Positions 16,767-25,151 of a DNA stretch of 64,000 nt are shown piece by piece. This DNA is from DAIDKA01 sp035487155. Its GTDB lineage: Bacteria > Pseudomonadota > Gammaproteobacteria > Steroidobacterales > Steroidobacteraceae. The notes under the pieces were generated by a model, which was not told where the DNA came from, made no database searches, and saw only the letters and a program-made list of their open reading frames with translations. Both the position numbers and the translations under genes were made by a program. Within the stretch, counting starts at the first letter, position 1; each line of letters begins with the position of its first letter. Location of the stretch: NCBI GenBank assembly GCA_035487155.1, contig DATHMK010000023.1:68014-132013 (forward strand). Direction: 5' to 3'.

Positions 16767-18479
16767 TCAGAATTGCCATCCAAGGCTTGCCCACACCCGG
16801 CTGTCCTGCCGGGCCCCGGTCAGCCCGGTGTACGGGACCTCTCCTTCGGCATCGCCGCCCACTTTGCGCACCGCGGTGAGCGAAAAATTGAGGGTGCCGG
16901 GTCCGGTGCCGTAGGCGCCGACGCCAATTCCCTGCAGAAAATAGGAATTGGGCTGCGGGGCCAGCGGGAAATCATCGTTCGCGAACAGGCGGATGTGGCC
17001 CGCGTCGTACAGCAGCTTCAGGCCGCAGGTGCAGCGGGGCGATCGCAACACCGCCCAGCGCAGCTCGGCGGTCAGCAATTGACCTGAAGACCCGCCATTG
17101 CTGGATACGGGGTAGGCCCGCACCCCGGCGGGCCCGCTGAGATAGAACTCCTCCGACGGGTCCAGATTCTGATAGCTCAACTGGCCGCTGAAGGCGGCAT
17201 AGGCGGACCACGGACCCCACAGTTTCTGGGTACGGTCGATGCGATAACGCAGCACCCCGAACTCCCCTTGGGTATCGGGGCCGAAGCGATCATCAGCCTC
17301 CCCCGGCGAACCGGCCATGCTCACCCAGCCGCGTCCGACACTCACGGAGGCGGTGTTGAGGCCGCCCCCGCCCAGCGTGTCGAACAGGTTGGCGTTCGCG
17401 TACAGCAGTGCATCGTAGACATGGTAGTCACTGACACGCCCGGCAATGTTGTCGTTGTAGAAGTTCTTGCGCAGCAGTGTCAGGCCCACCGACAGATTGT
17501 GATCCGTGGTACGCACCAGCTGGTACTCGAGGTCCGAGCCGAAACTGTCGGAGCTGCCATGCGGCTGGATGGCCGTCCAGCCCGGTGCGCGCACCTCATA
17601 GTTGAGTCCGACGGCGTCCAGACCCAACGACAGGCCATCGTCGTTCAGCGGCAGCCGCGCGCTGACCCGGCCGAATTGCAGGTCCGGCGTGAGGACCCCG
17701 ACGACGGCGAATTCCTCGCCAAAGCCAAAGACGCTGTTGAAATCCAGCCAGCCTGAGGCGCGTTCCGAGCCGATGCTGGCCTGCCCATAGTTATCGATGG
17801 AGAACTGCCCGCTCACCAGATCCTGGTTGGTAACCGACAGCACCACGTCGGTCAGACCGTTGTCCTGACCGCTCACCTCCTGGGCCGAGACACCAATCCC
17901 GGGCAGATCCCCGGCCAGCAGCACACCGCGCGTCAGGTCGTCCTGGTCCAGGGGTTCCCCCGGCGTCAGTCTCGAAACCACCCGATCGACGATGCGCTGT
18001 GGCGTCACATGCAGCGACTGCGGATTCGTCCCTGCGCCGAACACGATGTTGCCCAGCCTGCCTTCCACCACCCGGATGAGGAGGTTGCCGTTTTCGACCG
18101 TTTGCGCAGGCACCAGCGCCCGCGCCAGCCAGCCCTGATGGTGGTACAGGCGCGCGATCGAATCCGTCGCCTGCTGCAGATCCGTGGGCGACAGATCGTG
18201 ATTCACATATCTGGCGAGCAGCGACTGGATCCGCGCCGTCGCGATCAGGTGATTGCCCTCGATGTGAAAGACGCTCACATGGATTGCAGGGCCCGACGCT
18301 GCGGGCGGCGGGGCCTTCTTTTGCTCAGGTTCAGCCTTTGGCAGCGGCGCAGTCGGTGTCTCGGGCTCCAGCTGCCGCAGGATACTGCCGGCATTGGGCG
18401 CCTGCTGCGCCACGGCGCTGCCCATCAGGCATACCATTGACGCCGCGAGAGCGGCCAGCTGGGCAAATCTGTTCGGCAT
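16767..18479 (-). CDS. Two-partner-secretion outer-membrane transporter (TpsB/FhaC-like)
   Basis: A 570-residue outer-membrane transporter that secretes a TpsA exoprotein. After a signal peptide ending AVAQQ and a proline-rich linker come two POTRA domains (VSVFHIEGNHLIATARIQSLL, and a later ESLHVTPQRIV-like repeat), then a 16-strand barrel ending in aromatic F. The hallmark VRGY motif is VRAY here (GPAGVRAYPVSS). The open frame extends to 18563, but the ATG at 18479 gives a clean signal peptide and avoids overlap with the opposing GFA remnant. No ribosome-binding site is obvious. No filamentous-haemagglutinin partner is encoded nearby, so this is an orphan TpsB in this window. Confidence 0.9.
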   Translation of the reverse strand: MPNRFAQLAALAASMVCLMGSAVAQQAPNAGSILRQLEPETPTAPLPKAEPEQKKAPPPAASGPAIHVSVFHIEGNHLIATARIQSLLARYVNHDLSPTDLQQATDSIARLYHHQGWLARALVPAQTVENGNLLIRVVEGRLGNIVFGAGTNPQSLHVTPQRIVDRVVSRLTPGEPLDQDDLTRGVLLAGDLPGIGVSAQEVSGQDNGLTDVVLSVTNQDLVSGQFSIDNYGQASIGSERASGWLDFNSVFGFGEEFAVVGVLTPDLQFGRVSARLPLNDDGLSLGLDAVGLNYEVRAPGWTAIQPHGSSDSFGSDLEYQLVRTTDHNLSVGLTLLRKNFYNDNIAGRVSDYHVYDALLYANANLFDTLGGGGLNTASVSVGRGWVSMAGSPGEADDRFGPDTQGEFGVLRYRIDRTQKLWGPWSAYAAFSGQLSYQNLDPSEEFYLSGPAGVRAYPVSSNGGSSGQLLTAELRWAVLRSPRCTCGLKLLYDAGHIRLFANDDFPLAPQPNSYFLQGIGVGAYGTGPGTLNFSLTAVRKVGGDAEGEVPYTGLTGARQDSRVWASLGWQF

Positions 18480-18522
18480 CTTTGTTCGACTGGCAGTGGC
18501 GAGGATCTTACCGGAGGACTGC

Positions 18523-18688
18523 ATGAGCGAATACAAGGGAAGCTGCTTCTGTGCGCCGCGCATCCGCCGCCGAAGATGATCGCTGTCTTCGCAACCGACC
18601 TAGGCGGCTGCCCATGAAGGACGGGCTGCCCAGTTTCAAGGATTTCCCGGCTGAATTCGCCGCCTGGGGGGCGATGGCGTCCGCGTAA
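18523..18688 (+). pseudogene. Internally deleted GFA-family gene remnant
   Basis: An ATG at 18523 preceded by GGAGGACT opens a frame that reads MSEYKGSCFC, the start typical of GFA-family (CENP-V fold) proteins, then fails after 18 codons. At 18614-18688, in another frame, a second piece reads MKDGLPSFKDFPAEF and ends in TAA, matching the usual C-terminus of the same family. The middle of the gene, including the remaining zinc cysteines, is missing. The simplest reading is one internal deletion. It lies opposite the long upstream extension of the TpsB gene. Confidence 0.7.
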
Positions 18689-18696
18689 GGCGTGCT

Positions 18697-19170
18697 TCAG
18701 GAAACGGCGGCGGGTGCAAAGCGCAGCCCCCCGGCGATCCGATTCCAGGCGTTGATCAGGCCGATGGATGAGGTCAGGAACGCGACCTCCTGCGGCGAGA
18801 ACTGTTGGCACAGCGCCGCAAAGACCTCAGCGGATGGGCGCTGCTGCGCCATCAGTGTCAGGGCCTCCGTCCAGGCCAGCGCGGCCTGTTCGCGCGCGCT
18901 GAATATTTCAGCCTCATGCCAGGTAGCGAGGAGGTCCAGCGCCTTTTGCGAAACTCCCGCTTTGCGGGCGAATTCAACATGCAATGCCAGACAGAAGGCG
19001 CAGCCGTTCAATTGCGAGGCGCGCACTTTGACCAACTCGGTCAGCGGCCTTTCCAAACCCGAGTCGGCTATGACCTTGGTGAGCGTGCGCAGTGTGGTGA
19101 CGACTTCGGGGGCGCTCTTGAGGAAATCCTCCCAGTCGATCCGATACTGATCCACGGACGCGCCGCTCAT
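18697..19170 (-). CDS. Carboxymuconolactone decarboxylase / AhpD-like protein
   Basis: A 157-residue AhpD-like helical protein. The key motif is LNGCAFCLALHVEFARKAGVS, the CxxC plus downstream histidine of the peroxidase-type members of this fold (about residues 55-76). The tail (FLTSSIGLINAWNRIAGGLRF) closely matches the common AhpD-like family annotated as carboxymuconolactone decarboxylase. The ATG at 19170 overlaps the stop of the upstream GST gene (ATGA), so both are probably translated from one message. A redox-protective role is likely but inferred. Confidence 0.9.
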   Translation of the reverse strand: MSGASVDQYRIDWEDFLKSAPEVVTTLRTLTKVIADSGLERPLTELVKVRASQLNGCAFCLALHVEFARKAGVSQKALDLLATWHEAEIFSAREQAALAWTEALTLMAQQRPSAEVFAALCQQFSPQEVAFLTSSIGLINAWNRIAGGLRFAPAAVS

Positions 19171-19829
19171 GCCGACGCCTTGGCCAATGCCGCCACGGCT
19201 TCCCAGCTGGTGGTCTTGAAGCTCGGCCGGGCGCTCGCGCGCTGGAACCAGGCGACGAGGTTCGGCAGCGAGTCGGTCAGCTCGGACCATTCAGGAGACT
19301 GATTCATGAAATCGAACTGCGGAACCAGCATCATCTCCGCCAGCGAGACCTGCTCGCCGGCGAAGTAGGGTTTCTCGCCCAGCAGTCGCGAAAGCTCCGC
19401 AAAGACCTTGCGGGCATGGGGCATGGCAGCCGCGATGGCCGCTTCGTCGGGAGTCAGACCCAGCAGTTTCGGGGCGACTACCCGCTGGAAGCCGATGACA
19501 TTGCCGCAGCCCTGGAACAGGTACCAGTCGTTGACGTTCATCGCCTGGTCCATCTGCGCCGCGGCCCGCGGCTCCTTCGGTGTCAATGCCGGTTGTGGCC
19601 ATACCCGGTCGATGTAGCGGACGATGGCCTGGGTCTCATATAGGGTGAAATCGGCGTGCTCGATCGCGGGCATCCGCCCGAAGGGATTGCGCGCCAGGTG
19701 CGCCGGTGCGCGCAACTGTTGGGGCGTCAGCGGCGCAAGCCGCCACGGGGCCTGCTTTTCCTGCAGCGTCGCCATCACGGTGCGCGCGAAGGGACTGCCG
19801 GGTACGGTGTGTACGATGACCTCGGACAT
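19167..19829 (-). CDS. Glutathione S-transferase family protein
   Basis: A 220-residue GST. The N-terminal thioredoxin-like domain begins SEVIVHTVPGSPFARTVMATL and carries the glutathione-contacting FGRMPAIEH and LYETQAIVRYI segments. The C-terminal helical domain follows from about residue 85 and includes GEQVSLAEMMLVP. The ATG at 19829 is supported by GGGAG seven bases upstream; an upstream in-frame start would add 11 residues. It is coupled to the AhpD-like gene, suggesting a two-gene oxidative or electrophile-stress unit. Confidence 0.92.
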   Translation of the reverse strand: MSEVIVHTVPGSPFARTVMATLQEKQAPWRLAPLTPQQLRAPAHLARNPFGRMPAIEHADFTLYETQAIVRYIDRVWPQPALTPKEPRAAAQMDQAMNVNDWYLFQGCGNVIGFQRVVAPKLLGLTPDEAAIAAAMPHARKVFAELSRLLGEKPYFAGEQVSLAEMMLVPQFDFMNQSPEWSELTDSLPNLVAWFQRASARPSFKTTSWEAVAALAKASA

Positions 19830-20004
19830 GATCGGCTCCCGCGGTATCTGCGAAGGGTGCAATACTACCTTACTGTCAAGTTGGTCAATTTGTAACCATC
19901 CGGTCCTTGCCTGTCAGCCGCGGGACACCCAGGCGCGTTGTGAGCTGAACTTCCCCGCCGCAACCGGGTCCCAAGACCAGGCCGGCATCATTGAGGAGCG
20001 GAGC

Positions 20005-20676
20005 ATGGCACTACGAACAATGGCTTGGCTTACAGGGTTTGCGCTGATTGGCAGTGCGATATCCGTGAACGCCATGGCCGATGGCACCGTTCTCGGGCTC
20101 TACAATCCCCTGGGAGTCTATGTGGGTGCGGGGTTGGGCAGATCCTCCCTCAACCAGACCGACCTTGATGAGTTTGCCTCTGACTTCCACCACATCGACG
20201 GCCAGCCGCTGGGCTGGAATGCCGTGATCGGCGTACGCCCGCTGCCTTTTCTGGGCGCAGAGGTCGAATATATCGACTTCGGCAACACGCACACGGGCGC
20301 ACTTGCGGCCTACAACGCGAACCAGTTCCTGGGTGCCGACGTGCATGACCAGGCGGCGGCGCTTTTTGCGGTCGGCTATCTGCCGCTGCCGATTCCGTGG
20401 ATGGAGCCGTTCGTCAAACTCGGTTGGGCGGAGATGTGGGAACACGACAGCTACTCGGGCATCTACAATGGCGTCTTTGTCAATGGCACGCCGTTGGGTC
20501 TTCAGTCAGCCTCGCAGACCACTCACCCCAATGGCACCGCCTACGGTGGCGGCCTTCAGTTTCATTTCGAACAGTTTGCGGTACGGGCGCAGTACGAGCG
20601 CATCAGTGGCGAACGATCATTCGGTGGCTGGAACAACCCCGACCTGTACTCGGTCGGCTTGAGCTGGACTTTCTAG
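20005..20676 (+). CDS. Outer-membrane beta-barrel protein (opacity/OmpW-like)
   Basis: A 223-residue exported protein with a signal peptide (ALRTMAWLTGFALIGSAISVNAMA) and a barrel of alternating short strands (GVYVGAGLGRSSL, AEVEYIDFG, AVRAQYERISG) ending in the outer-membrane C-terminal aromatic signature (GLSWTF). AGGAG precedes the ATG at 20005. It is a paralogue-like relative of the protein at 48012-48617, sharing the phrases GVRPLPFLGAEVEYIDFG and GIRPISLVGAELEYVDLG at equivalent places. Function is unknown; such small barrels are structural or adhesion-related. Confidence 0.85.
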   Translation: MALRTMAWLTGFALIGSAISVNAMADGTVLGLYNPLGVYVGAGLGRSSLNQTDLDEFASDFHHIDGQPLGWNAVIGVRPLPFLGAEVEYIDFGNTHTGALAAYNANQFLGADVHDQAAALFAVGYLPLPIPWMEPFVKLGWAEMWEHDSYSGIYNGVFVNGTPLGLQSASQTTHPNGTAYGGGLQFHFEQFAVRAQYERISGERSFGGWNNPDLYSVGLSWTF

Positions 20677-20975
20677 ACAGGGCGCGGCTGGCTCTGATAC
20701 TCGCGTGTGACCGCCGCGACCTGCACGCTATACGAGGCGTACCAGCGCTCGCGGCCGGATTTCTGCGCCAGCACATGCTCAGGATGCGCGCGCCAGGCCC
20801 GAATGGAGGCCTCATCGGGCCAGTAGGACAACGCGACCTCCTGGTCACCCTCGGTCACGGCGTGGAAATCAAGGCACCCGAACTGCGTCAGCGCCAGTTC
20901 CCGCATTCGCGCCGCAGTGGCGGAATACTCGGCATCGAAGGCCCGGACCCGGGCGCGGAAGATGACGACGTACAT
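20673..20975 (-). CDS. Antibiotic biosynthesis monooxygenase (ABM)-domain protein
   Basis: A 100-residue ferredoxin-fold protein of the ABM family. It begins MYVVIFRARV, contains FDAEYSATAARMRELA and the GCLDFHAVTEGDQEVALSYWPDEASIRAWRAHPEH core, which is close to the usual ABM arrangement of strand, helix and strand. ABM members can be quinol monooxygenases or haem-degrading enzymes; this one lacks the Asn/Trp/His set diagnostic of haem monooxygenases as far as can be read. The stop overlaps that of the convergent barrel gene by four bases. Confidence 0.85.
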   Translation of the reverse strand: MYVVIFRARVRAFDAEYSATAARMRELALTQFGCLDFHAVTEGDQEVALSYWPDEASIRAWRAHPEHVLAQKSGRERWYASYSVQVAAVTREYQSQPRPV

Positions 20976-20986
20976 GCGGGTGCAGG

Positions 20987-21562
20987 CTAATGCACCAGGG
21001 CCTTCGAATCCACCTCGAGCACTTCGACCGTGAATGTCATGCCGGCCGAATCCCCGGTATTCGGTATGCAAAAGGAGGAGTAATCAAGCTGCCGGCTGGT
21101 GAATAGCGGCAACAGATCGCGTTCCGTCTGTTCGAGCAGTTCGCACTGCTGGCCGTGCGAGGTGTCCAGGTTTTGGATCCGCGTCAGATCAACCCTGCGC
21201 CAGTGCGCCCGCACGATATTCGGATCGGCCCGTGATACCTCCTCGGCCGTGGCCGGGACCAGAACCGAGATCGTCGCCTGGATGCCGGGCGCGCGGGAGG
21301 CCGTATCCAGCTCTGATCCACAATGCGTCGCGTGCACGTTGAAGCCCTGTTTGCGCGCACCGAGGGCCTGCAGAATCACCAGCATGCTCTTCCTCAGCCC
21401 CTCACAGGAGTACTGAGTGGCGAGCCCCTTATAGATGAACTGCACATCGCGGGTGACCCACTTGGCAGGTTGCGATGACTGGGCCGCATCCTTGGCGATG
21501 GCAACATGCGTGCTCATCAAGAGGGCTGTCGACACGATCAGATTGCGCACGTACGGATGCAA
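20987..21562 (-). CDS. Secreted protein, unknown function
   Basis: A 191-residue exported protein (signal VRNLIVSTALLMSTHVAIAKD). A TTG at 21562 is used because AAGGAG sits six bases before it; no ATG fits. The mature part has four cysteines, in YSCEGL, THCGSE, QQCELL and SSFCIP, probably forming two disulfides. The C-terminal strand (MTFTVEVLEVDS) suggests a compact beta domain. No family was recognised. It is 18 bases downstream of lepB and could be co-transcribed with it. Confidence 0.7.
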   Translation of the reverse strand: MHPYVRNLIVSTALLMSTHVAIAKDAAQSSQPAKWVTRDVQFIYKGLATQYSCEGLRKSMLVILQALGARKQGFNVHATHCGSELDTASRAPGIQATISVLVPATAEEVSRADPNIVRAHWRRVDLTRIQNLDTSHGQQCELLEQTERDLLPLFTSRQLDYSSFCIPNTGDSAGMTFTVEVLEVDSKALVH

Positions 21563-21580
21563 AGCCTACTCCTTAGGGAT

Positions 21581-22249
21581 CTACAGTATCCGCTCACCGA
21601 ATCGTTTGAACCGCGGCATCCAGTTGCCCTTGAAGTCCGCGGACACCAGCACATGGTGAGCCCGGCCGATCAGCAGGCGGCGCGGCACGAAACCGATGTA
21701 GCGCGAATCACCGCTGTCATCTCTATTGTCGCCCAAAAAGAAATAACTGTCCGCAGGCACCACCACCGGACCGAAATTGCGCCGCGCCTGAACCTCCGGC
21801 AGGAACTGGATCTCGCGACGACTGCCATCGATGATCTCGGCGGACTTCACCGCCAGGGTGGAGCCGGCATAGTCTCTCGGCTCGCGATAGGCGCGCAGAT
21901 CTTCATACTCCGCCACTACGCCATTGACGTAGAGCCGGTCATCCCTTAGCTCGACGCTATCGCCCGGCACCCCGACCAATCGCTTGATGAGACGTACGCC
22001 GTCGGTCGGCGAATGAAACGTCACGACATCCCCGCGACGCGGCTCACCCACTCGGGCAAGTGAAATATCGGTCAGCGGTAGCTTCAGGTCGTAGGCGATA
22101 CGGTTCACCAGGACCACGTCACCGTCCAGCAGCGTCGGATGCATCGATTCAGACGGGATGGGATTCCAATCCGCGAGCGCGGTGCGAAACAACCCAAAGA
22201 CCAGCAGGATGATGAGAAACGAACGGTTGTTCTTCAGCCATTGCGTCAT
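21581..22249 (-). CDS. lepB: Signal peptidase I
   Basis: A 222-residue membrane-anchored peptidase that cleaves signal peptides in the periplasm. One hydrophobic segment (residues 8-25) precedes the catalytic Ser35 (SESMHPTL) and Lys89 (RLIKRLVGVPGD) dyad. The box GDNRDDSGDSRYIGFVP (about residues 180-196) is also present. ATG at 22249 with GAGGG seven bases upstream. It has only one N-terminal membrane segment, shorter than the enterobacterial enzyme with two. It is not next to lepA/era/rnc, so it may be an additional copy. Confidence 0.95.
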   Translation of the reverse strand: MTQWLKNNRSFLIILLVFGLFRTALADWNPIPSESMHPTLLDGDVVLVNRIAYDLKLPLTDISLARVGEPRRGDVVTFHSPTDGVRLIKRLVGVPGDSVELRDDRLYVNGVVAEYEDLRAYREPRDYAGSTLAVKSAEIIDGSRREIQFLPEVQARRNFGPVVVPADSYFFLGDNRDDSGDSRYIGFVPRRLLIGRAHHVLVSADFKGNWMPRFKRFGERIL

Positions 22250-22326
22250 GTGAATCCCTCGGAAAAATCGGCAGCCGCCCGCCAATTGGACCCGTCCGGC
22301 ACGGGACGGTTCCCTGCTGCATTGCG

Positions 22327-23940
22327 CTATTGCGCCTTGCCCACCGCCGCCACGGTTGCCAGTGCCTCCGCGATGATCGAGGCAGGATACCCCAGTCGCT
22401 CAAGTACCCGGATGGCGTTTCGCTGTGTGCTGGCCCCCGCATGCAGCTTGTGATCGAAAAATCCTTCCACCGCAGGGTCTTCCTGGAAGTAGAAGAGTTT
22501 GAAGTTTTCACCCAGCAGGTGCTGGAGTTCTACATCGTGGGTGGTCACCAGCGCCTGGGCGTTCTGGCTGATCGCCCGCAACACCGCTTTGGCCACCGCG
22601 ACCCGCTCCACCGTATTGGTGCCGCTGAAGGGCTCATCCAGGATGAAGATCCGGCACCCGCCCGTGGCCGCTTCCTCGATGAAGTCGCGTATGGCCTCGG
22701 CCTCGGCGAAATAGCGACTCTTGCCGGATTCGACCGACTGATCGCCACGGATCAGCGCCCGTACCGGCGAGCGAGGCAGGGTCGCACGGTCGGCCAGACA
22801 GACACCGAGGGTGTGCCCCAGGATGACATTCATGGCGACCATCTTGATGAAGGTGGTCTTGCCCGTCATGTTTGACCCGGTTACAAGCGCCGAACTGCCC
22901 ATCAGAGTGATTGAATTCTTCACGGGTTGTGGGATCAGGGCGTGATACCCGTTCTCGATCATGATTTGTGAGTCGCTGGCGAGACTGGGTCGACAGTGCT
23001 GCGGGAAACGCTGCAGAAAGCCTGCGACCGCGATGGCTGCGTCCACTGCACCGATCCCTTCGAATGTCGAAAGCCAGCGCGTGCGGGTTCGCAGGAAGCG
23101 CTCGATCGATCTTCCAAAGAGCGCGAATCGCAGCAGGAAGAACAGATCGGCGATGATGACCAGGCCGCCGAGCTGCGAGTTGCGGATCGTCTCCAGCCAG
23201 CCAAGGGATCGGACTTGAGAACCAAGCTCCCGGCGCACTGGGTCCTCGGCGGCGAGTCGGCTCAGATAGGGCGAGCCGTCGGGGCCGCGCACGGCGGCCA
23301 GGCGGTTTGCCACGGCCAGCATCTGTCCGCAAACCAGCAGCGCGCCGACACTCGTCCCGAGTTTCAGGTCGACCCTTCTCCAGATGAACATGTTGATGAG
23401 GAACGGGATGGCGCATAACCAGACCGGTGCCAGATGAGCGATGGCGACCGGTATGGCGATGATGGCCAGCGCCATGCAGGGTATGACCAGGTGTTGCAGC
23501 GGGATCTTCTCCGGCTCGGACCCCAACAGCAGCTCCGCCATGTAGGCGGCTGAGTCGATCTCGAGGGCCTTCAGTGCCAGCTGGATTTCTTCGCGCAGCT
23601 CGCTGTTGGAGCCCAGGACTTCGTAGGCGCGGTGGCGTTGATCCAGTTCGTCCTGGTTGAATTCGTAGGTGCGCAGCTGATGAAAGAGGTATTGCCGCCC
23701 GATCGGTGTAATCGTGGTGTCGAGAGTGGTGAAATACTTGGGGAACTCCAGATCCGCCCAGGTCTTGTCATCCACCACGGCGGATCGCTCCGAGAGCTTC
23801 CGGGTAAGGTCAAAGTAGCGGCTGGCGCGAAAGCCATCCTCTTCACCGGGAAGCCCCCACCGCGCACGCAGCTCCGCGCGGCGGTTCAGCCACGGGAAGA
23901 GCATCCCGGCAAAGTTCCTCAGGTCGCTGGCGAAACCCAT
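22327..23940 (-). CDS. Membrane-linked MutS-like ATPase
   Basis: A 537-residue protein with a MutS-type ATPase at its C-terminus: Walker A VTGSNMTGKTT (Lys361), Walker B IFILDEPFSGTN (Asp435, Glu436) and the switch histidine in TTHDVELQ (468). Residues 50-140 resemble the MutS connector and lever region. Unlike MutS, the centre carries two or three hydrophobic segments (about 149-166, 169-186, perhaps 258-275), suggesting insertion in the inner membrane. The mismatch-recognition domain is absent, so classic mismatch repair is unlikely. The cellular role of this group is unknown. The start at 23940 is not supported by a ribosome-binding site. Confidence 0.85.
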   Translation of the reverse strand: MGFASDLRNFAGMLFPWLNRRAELRARWGLPGEEDGFRASRYFDLTRKLSERSAVVDDKTWADLEFPKYFTTLDTTITPIGRQYLFHQLRTYEFNQDELDQRHRAYEVLGSNSELREEIQLALKALEIDSAAYMAELLLGSEPEKIPLQHLVIPCMALAIIAIPVAIAHLAPVWLCAIPFLINMFIWRRVDLKLGTSVGALLVCGQMLAVANRLAAVRGPDGSPYLSRLAAEDPVRRELGSQVRSLGWLETIRNSQLGGLVIIADLFFLLRFALFGRSIERFLRTRTRWLSTFEGIGAVDAAIAVAGFLQRFPQHCRPSLASDSQIMIENGYHALIPQPVKNSITLMGSSALVTGSNMTGKTTFIKMVAMNVILGHTLGVCLADRATLPRSPVRALIRGDQSVESGKSRYFAEAEAIRDFIEEAATGGCRIFILDEPFSGTNTVERVAVAKAVLRAISQNAQALVTTHDVELQHLLGENFKLFYFQEDPAVEGFFDHKLHAGASTQRNAIRVLERLGYPASIIAEALATVAAVGKAQ

Positions 23941-24003
23941 CCCCAGTCCATTGATTTCAACTGCCCGATAATATCTCCAAGTACCGGGGTATGGGGATTT
24001 AGC

Positions 24004-24198
24004 TCAGGCGCTGCGCTTGCGTGCCTTTTTCTTCGGGATATGTGCGCCGGCCTTGCGGGCCTCGGACAGGCCGATGGCGATCGCCTGCTTGCGGCTGGTG
24101 ACCTTCTTGCCCGAGCGCCCGCTGCGCAAGGTGCCCGCCTTCATCTCGTGCATGGCCCGTTTGACCTTTCTGGCACCGGTATTGCCTTTAGCTGCCAT
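24004..24198 (-). CDS. Small basic DUF6496-like protein
   Basis: A 64-residue, lysine- and arginine-rich protein of the short family with the core GKKVTSRKQAIAIGLSEARK (about residues 32-51), preceded by a KVKRAMHEMKAGTL helix. The very basic tail (PKKKARKRSA) suggests nucleic-acid binding, but the function is not established. The ATG at 24198 is preceded by an AGGCGGA sequence; the longer open frame adds only 12 unlikely residues. The family name is recalled and should be checked by a profile search. Confidence 0.8.
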   Translation of the reverse strand: MAAKGNTGARKVKRAMHEMKAGTLRSGRSGKKVTSRKQAIAIGLSEARKAGAHIPKKKARKRSA

Positions 24199-24302
24199 GA
24201 TTTTAGTCCGCCTGTGACCTACCCAGACACACACTGTGTGCGACAGCTGCGTCCAGGAACATCAGGTCCGCCACGCGTGAATGCGTGGGAATCGGCTGAT
24301 GA

Positions 24303-25148
24303 TCACGGGGTCACGACAATTTCGGCGCGTCGTCGCTGCGGATCCTTGATGCCATCGGCCGGCTCCAGATTCGCGTCCCAGCGCACACTGAGTGCCGAGC
24401 CCGCCGGCAGACCCAGTTTGTGCAAGGTTTTTGCCAGCTCCTGAGCCCGCAGTCGCGCGATGTCGGGAATTTCCTCGGCAAGAGATCCATCGCTGAGCAA
24501 GGTGCTGCCGCGGCGGCCGATGATCGCGATGCTGCGGGCCTGCACGGCCTGCGCATACTGCGCGGCCTTGAGGGCCTCGCCGATGGTTCGGGAAGCAAGT
24601 TCGGAATCAAAGTCATAGGTCAGGGTGAAGGCTTGCACTCCATACGGCGCGGTCACGGTGGGGGCCGCCGCCGGCGGCGGCGGGCTGCGCAGCGCCGAGG
24701 CCGCGGTATTCGGCCCCGGACCCCGACGTCCCAGGATGTGGAAACGTGGGTCCGCCGGTAGAAGTTCGTTGCAGCTGGCATCCAGTTCGCGCATGACGGA
24801 CACGACGGGAGGCATGGGTAAGGACTCCCCGTCCGCGCTCCCGGATGGAATATTGGATGTCATGTAGTCCGAAGTCAGCGCAATGCCCCCGCACACCCGC
24901 GGTCCACCCGCGAGCCTGCCTTCCACCAGAACCCGATGACCCAGCCAGGGAGGCCCCCAGCCACCCGAATCGGTCTGTATGCCCAGGAAATACAGCTCGC
25001 CTTGGTAGCGCGCGAGCCAGCACGGAACGTTGTCGGTGTCCTGCAGCACCGGGCAGGCCACGAAATTGCGCCGCTCGGAGGGCGTTGCGGCAATGGCCGC
25101 CGTCGCCACCACGAGCAGGAGTGTCGGTTGCCAGCTGGCTCTTAACAT
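24303..25148 (-). CDS. Secreted protein with OmpA-like C-terminal domain
   Basis: A 281-residue exported protein (signal SWQPTLLLVVATAAIAAT). The N-terminal half has four cysteines and an alternating strand pattern. A proline-rich linker (RSPPPPAAAPTVTAPYG) leads to a C-terminal domain with OmpA-like order: FDSELASRTIGEALK, SIAIIGRRGS, DIARLRAQELAKTLHKLGLP and the end DPQRRRAEIVVTP. The usual NRR motif is replaced by QRRR. The TGHTD-type glycan-binding residues are not conserved, so peptidoglycan binding is uncertain. It starts three bases after the cytochrome gene stop, so the two form an operon. Confidence 0.72.
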   Translation of the reverse strand: MLRASWQPTLLLVVATAAIAATPSERRNFVACPVLQDTDNVPCWLARYQGELYFLGIQTDSGGWGPPWLGHRVLVEGRLAGGPRVCGGIALTSDYMTSNIPSGSADGESLPMPPVVSVMRELDASCNELLPADPRFHILGRRGPGPNTAASALRSPPPPAAAPTVTAPYGVQAFTLTYDFDSELASRTIGEALKAAQYAQAVQARSIAIIGRRGSTLLSDGSLAEEIPDIARLRAQELAKTLHKLGLPAGSALSVRWDANLEPADGIKDPQRRRAEIVVTP

Positions 25149-25151
25149 CGC

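Noticed and set aside
18480..18563. Longer N-terminus for the TpsB transporter
   Set aside because: It would put extra residues before the signal peptide and overlap the opposing GFA remnant. The ATG at 18479 gives a normal signal peptide.
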